Assembly: GCF_001648155.1 (NCBI RefSeq)
Contig: NZ_CP015199.1
Coordinates: 2,304,501-2,368,500, forward strand
Direction: 5' to 3'
DNA: 64,000 nt
From: Chryseobacterium glaciei
GTDB lineage: Bacteria; Bacteroidota; Bacteroidia; Flavobacteriales; Weeksellaceae
Shown here: positions 63,293 to 64,000 of the stretch, one piece after another
Layout: every line of letters starts with the position of its first letter
How positions within the stretch are numbered: the stretch's first letter is position 1
Position numbers and translations under genes: made by a program
Notes under the pieces: generated by a model
The model's input: only the letters and a program-made list of their open reading frames with translations
Database searches by the model: none
What the model was told of the DNA's origin: nothing

Positions 63293-64000
63293 TTATTTAA
63301 GACTATTGAATTCTACATAATCAAATTCAGGGGAAGAGGTAAATAGTTGTCTTAACACTGATGCATGACCATTTCCAGCGATTACAAGTATTCTGTCTTC
63401 GTTATTGTGAGGAATATTTTGAATATTACGGAACATTCTCAGATTTCTGTTATACCAATATAAAGAAAGCATATCTGCGCCGTCGTGGTCTCTTAATTTG
63501 AAATCTCCGGTAAGATAAGCGCCGTATTCATATTGATGGAATTCTTTGCTGTTCATATATTTAAAGCTTTCCAGAATAGATTTGAAATTTTTAGGCTCAC
63601 TACTTTTGAAGAATGTAGTATATTGATTCGATATCGCATCGTTACTCTGAAAATCATAGTCCTGACTAATTCCATTGAAATAGGCTGAATCTTGCTTGCC
63701 ATATCTTTTTTCAAGATCATCCAAAACAGATGCTGCATCTATGCTGAAAAGTTCATTGATCCTGAGTTCGTTGGCAATACGCATTGCAAGCTGATAACGC
63801 TCATCTCTTTTGTCTCTGTGTTTCCCTTCGTTATATTCTTTTAATTTTTGGTTGGCATTCCATTTTGGCCATGCTTCGATAGCTATTTTTGTTGGTTTAA
63901 ATTTTTTAATGTACTCAACAAGTTCCGTTACTTCTTTGGCGGTTTTGGGAGCAAGAACATCTACTTGATCGCTTTTTTCTGTTTTATGAGCATCAAGATT
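63293..64000 (-). CDS. DUF5694 family protein (5' end outside window)
   Basis: The frame is open from the window edge to the stop, giving 235 visible residues; an internal ATG at 63784 is not the real start. The visible N-terminal part has DVLAPKTAKEVTELVEYIKK, then FKPTKIAIEAWP; the C-terminal part has DGADMLSLYWYNRNLRMFRNI and the end block DRILVIAGNGHASVLRQLF. These match DUF5694, a TraB-like family with a conserved Gly-His near the C-terminus and no known function. The upstream part of the gene, including any signal peptide, is missing. Confidence 0.85.
   Translation of the reverse strand, partial: NLDAHKTEKSDQVDVLAPKTAKEVTELVEYIKKFKPTKIAIEAWPKWNANQKLKEYNEGKHRDKRDERYQLAMRIANELRINELFSIDAASVLDDLEKRYGKQDSAYFNGISQDYDFQSNDAISNQYTTFFKSSEPKNFKSILESFKYMNSKEFHQYEYGAYLTGDFKLRDHDGADMLSLYWYNRNLRMFRNIQNIPHNNEDRILVIAGNGHASVLRQLFTSSPEFDYVEFNSLK

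Overview
The window is a chromosomal stretch of a Gram-negative Bacteroidota, most likely a Chryseobacterium-like member of the Weeksellaceae (Flavobacteriia). The grounds are low-GC coding DNA, promoters of the Bacteroidetes type (TTG or TTC, about 20 bp, then TAnnTTTG), weak ribosome-binding sites, a fused ccoN-ccoO cytochrome oxidase gene, type IX secretion (T9SS) sorting tails, DUF4251/DUF4349/DUF5694 proteins and a bacteriocin-like leader peptide of the kind found in this group. The species assignment is inference. I see no rRNA, tRNA, CRISPR array or transposase. No gene-free stretch exceeds 300 bases.

Layout. 0-5.7 kb: a cytochrome c lipoprotein, the GTPase MeaB, an M48 lipoprotein protease, envelope proteins and an MlaE-MlaF lipid-transport pair. 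5.8-10.5 kb: a sugar-phosphate transferase for surface polysaccharide, queE, folD and pgi. 10.7-13.8 kb: a TraB/GumN protein, an ECF sigma factor and its probable membrane partner, then a DUF4349 lipoprotein. 14-22.3 kb: an acyl-CoA dehydrogenase, a DoxX protein, a GG-leader cysteine-rich peptide, an AI-2E-type permease, lon and a PpiD-like foldase. 22.4-25.6 kb: an MlaD protein followed by two Fe-S proteins of heterodisulfide-reductase type.

25.7-34.5 kb is the most unusual region. It holds a secreted coiled-coil protein, a small T9SS-tailed protein, a 2176-residue SpvB/VCBS/RHS protein with a glycine-zipper segment and a distinct C-terminal domain that looks like an ADP-ribosyltransferase-type toxin, and a small gene 9 bp downstream that is the obvious candidate immunity gene. 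A 28-bp exact direct repeat brackets this whole segment, which suggests that it was inserted into the region between the Fe-S operon and a methyltransferase gene.

34.5-40.2 kb: a FkbM methyltransferase, a conserved protein, a glycosyltransferase, a flippase, a lipoprotein and serS. 40.2-49.9 kb: a complete cbb3 oxidase cluster on the minus strand (ccoI, ccoS, ccoNO, ccoQ, ccoP, ccoG, ccoH, then a TauE/SafE-type permease and a lipoprotein), with a Crp/Fnr-family regulator divergent from ccoI. 50.8-53.7 kb: panB, a small membrane protein, an RluA-type pseudouridine synthase, a GH19 enzyme and a small secreted protein. 53.8-60.9 kb: a TPP riboswitch followed by thiS-thiC-thiE-like-thiD-thiE-thiG-thiH-thiF, a full route to thiamine phosphate. 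61-64 kb: a TonB-receptor-like outer-membrane protein and a DUF5694 protein that runs off the window.

Several intergenic spaces hold dispersed repeats: a palindromic GTGAAT element in two copies, TTTGCG-type repeats in three places, and one small two-hairpin repeat.
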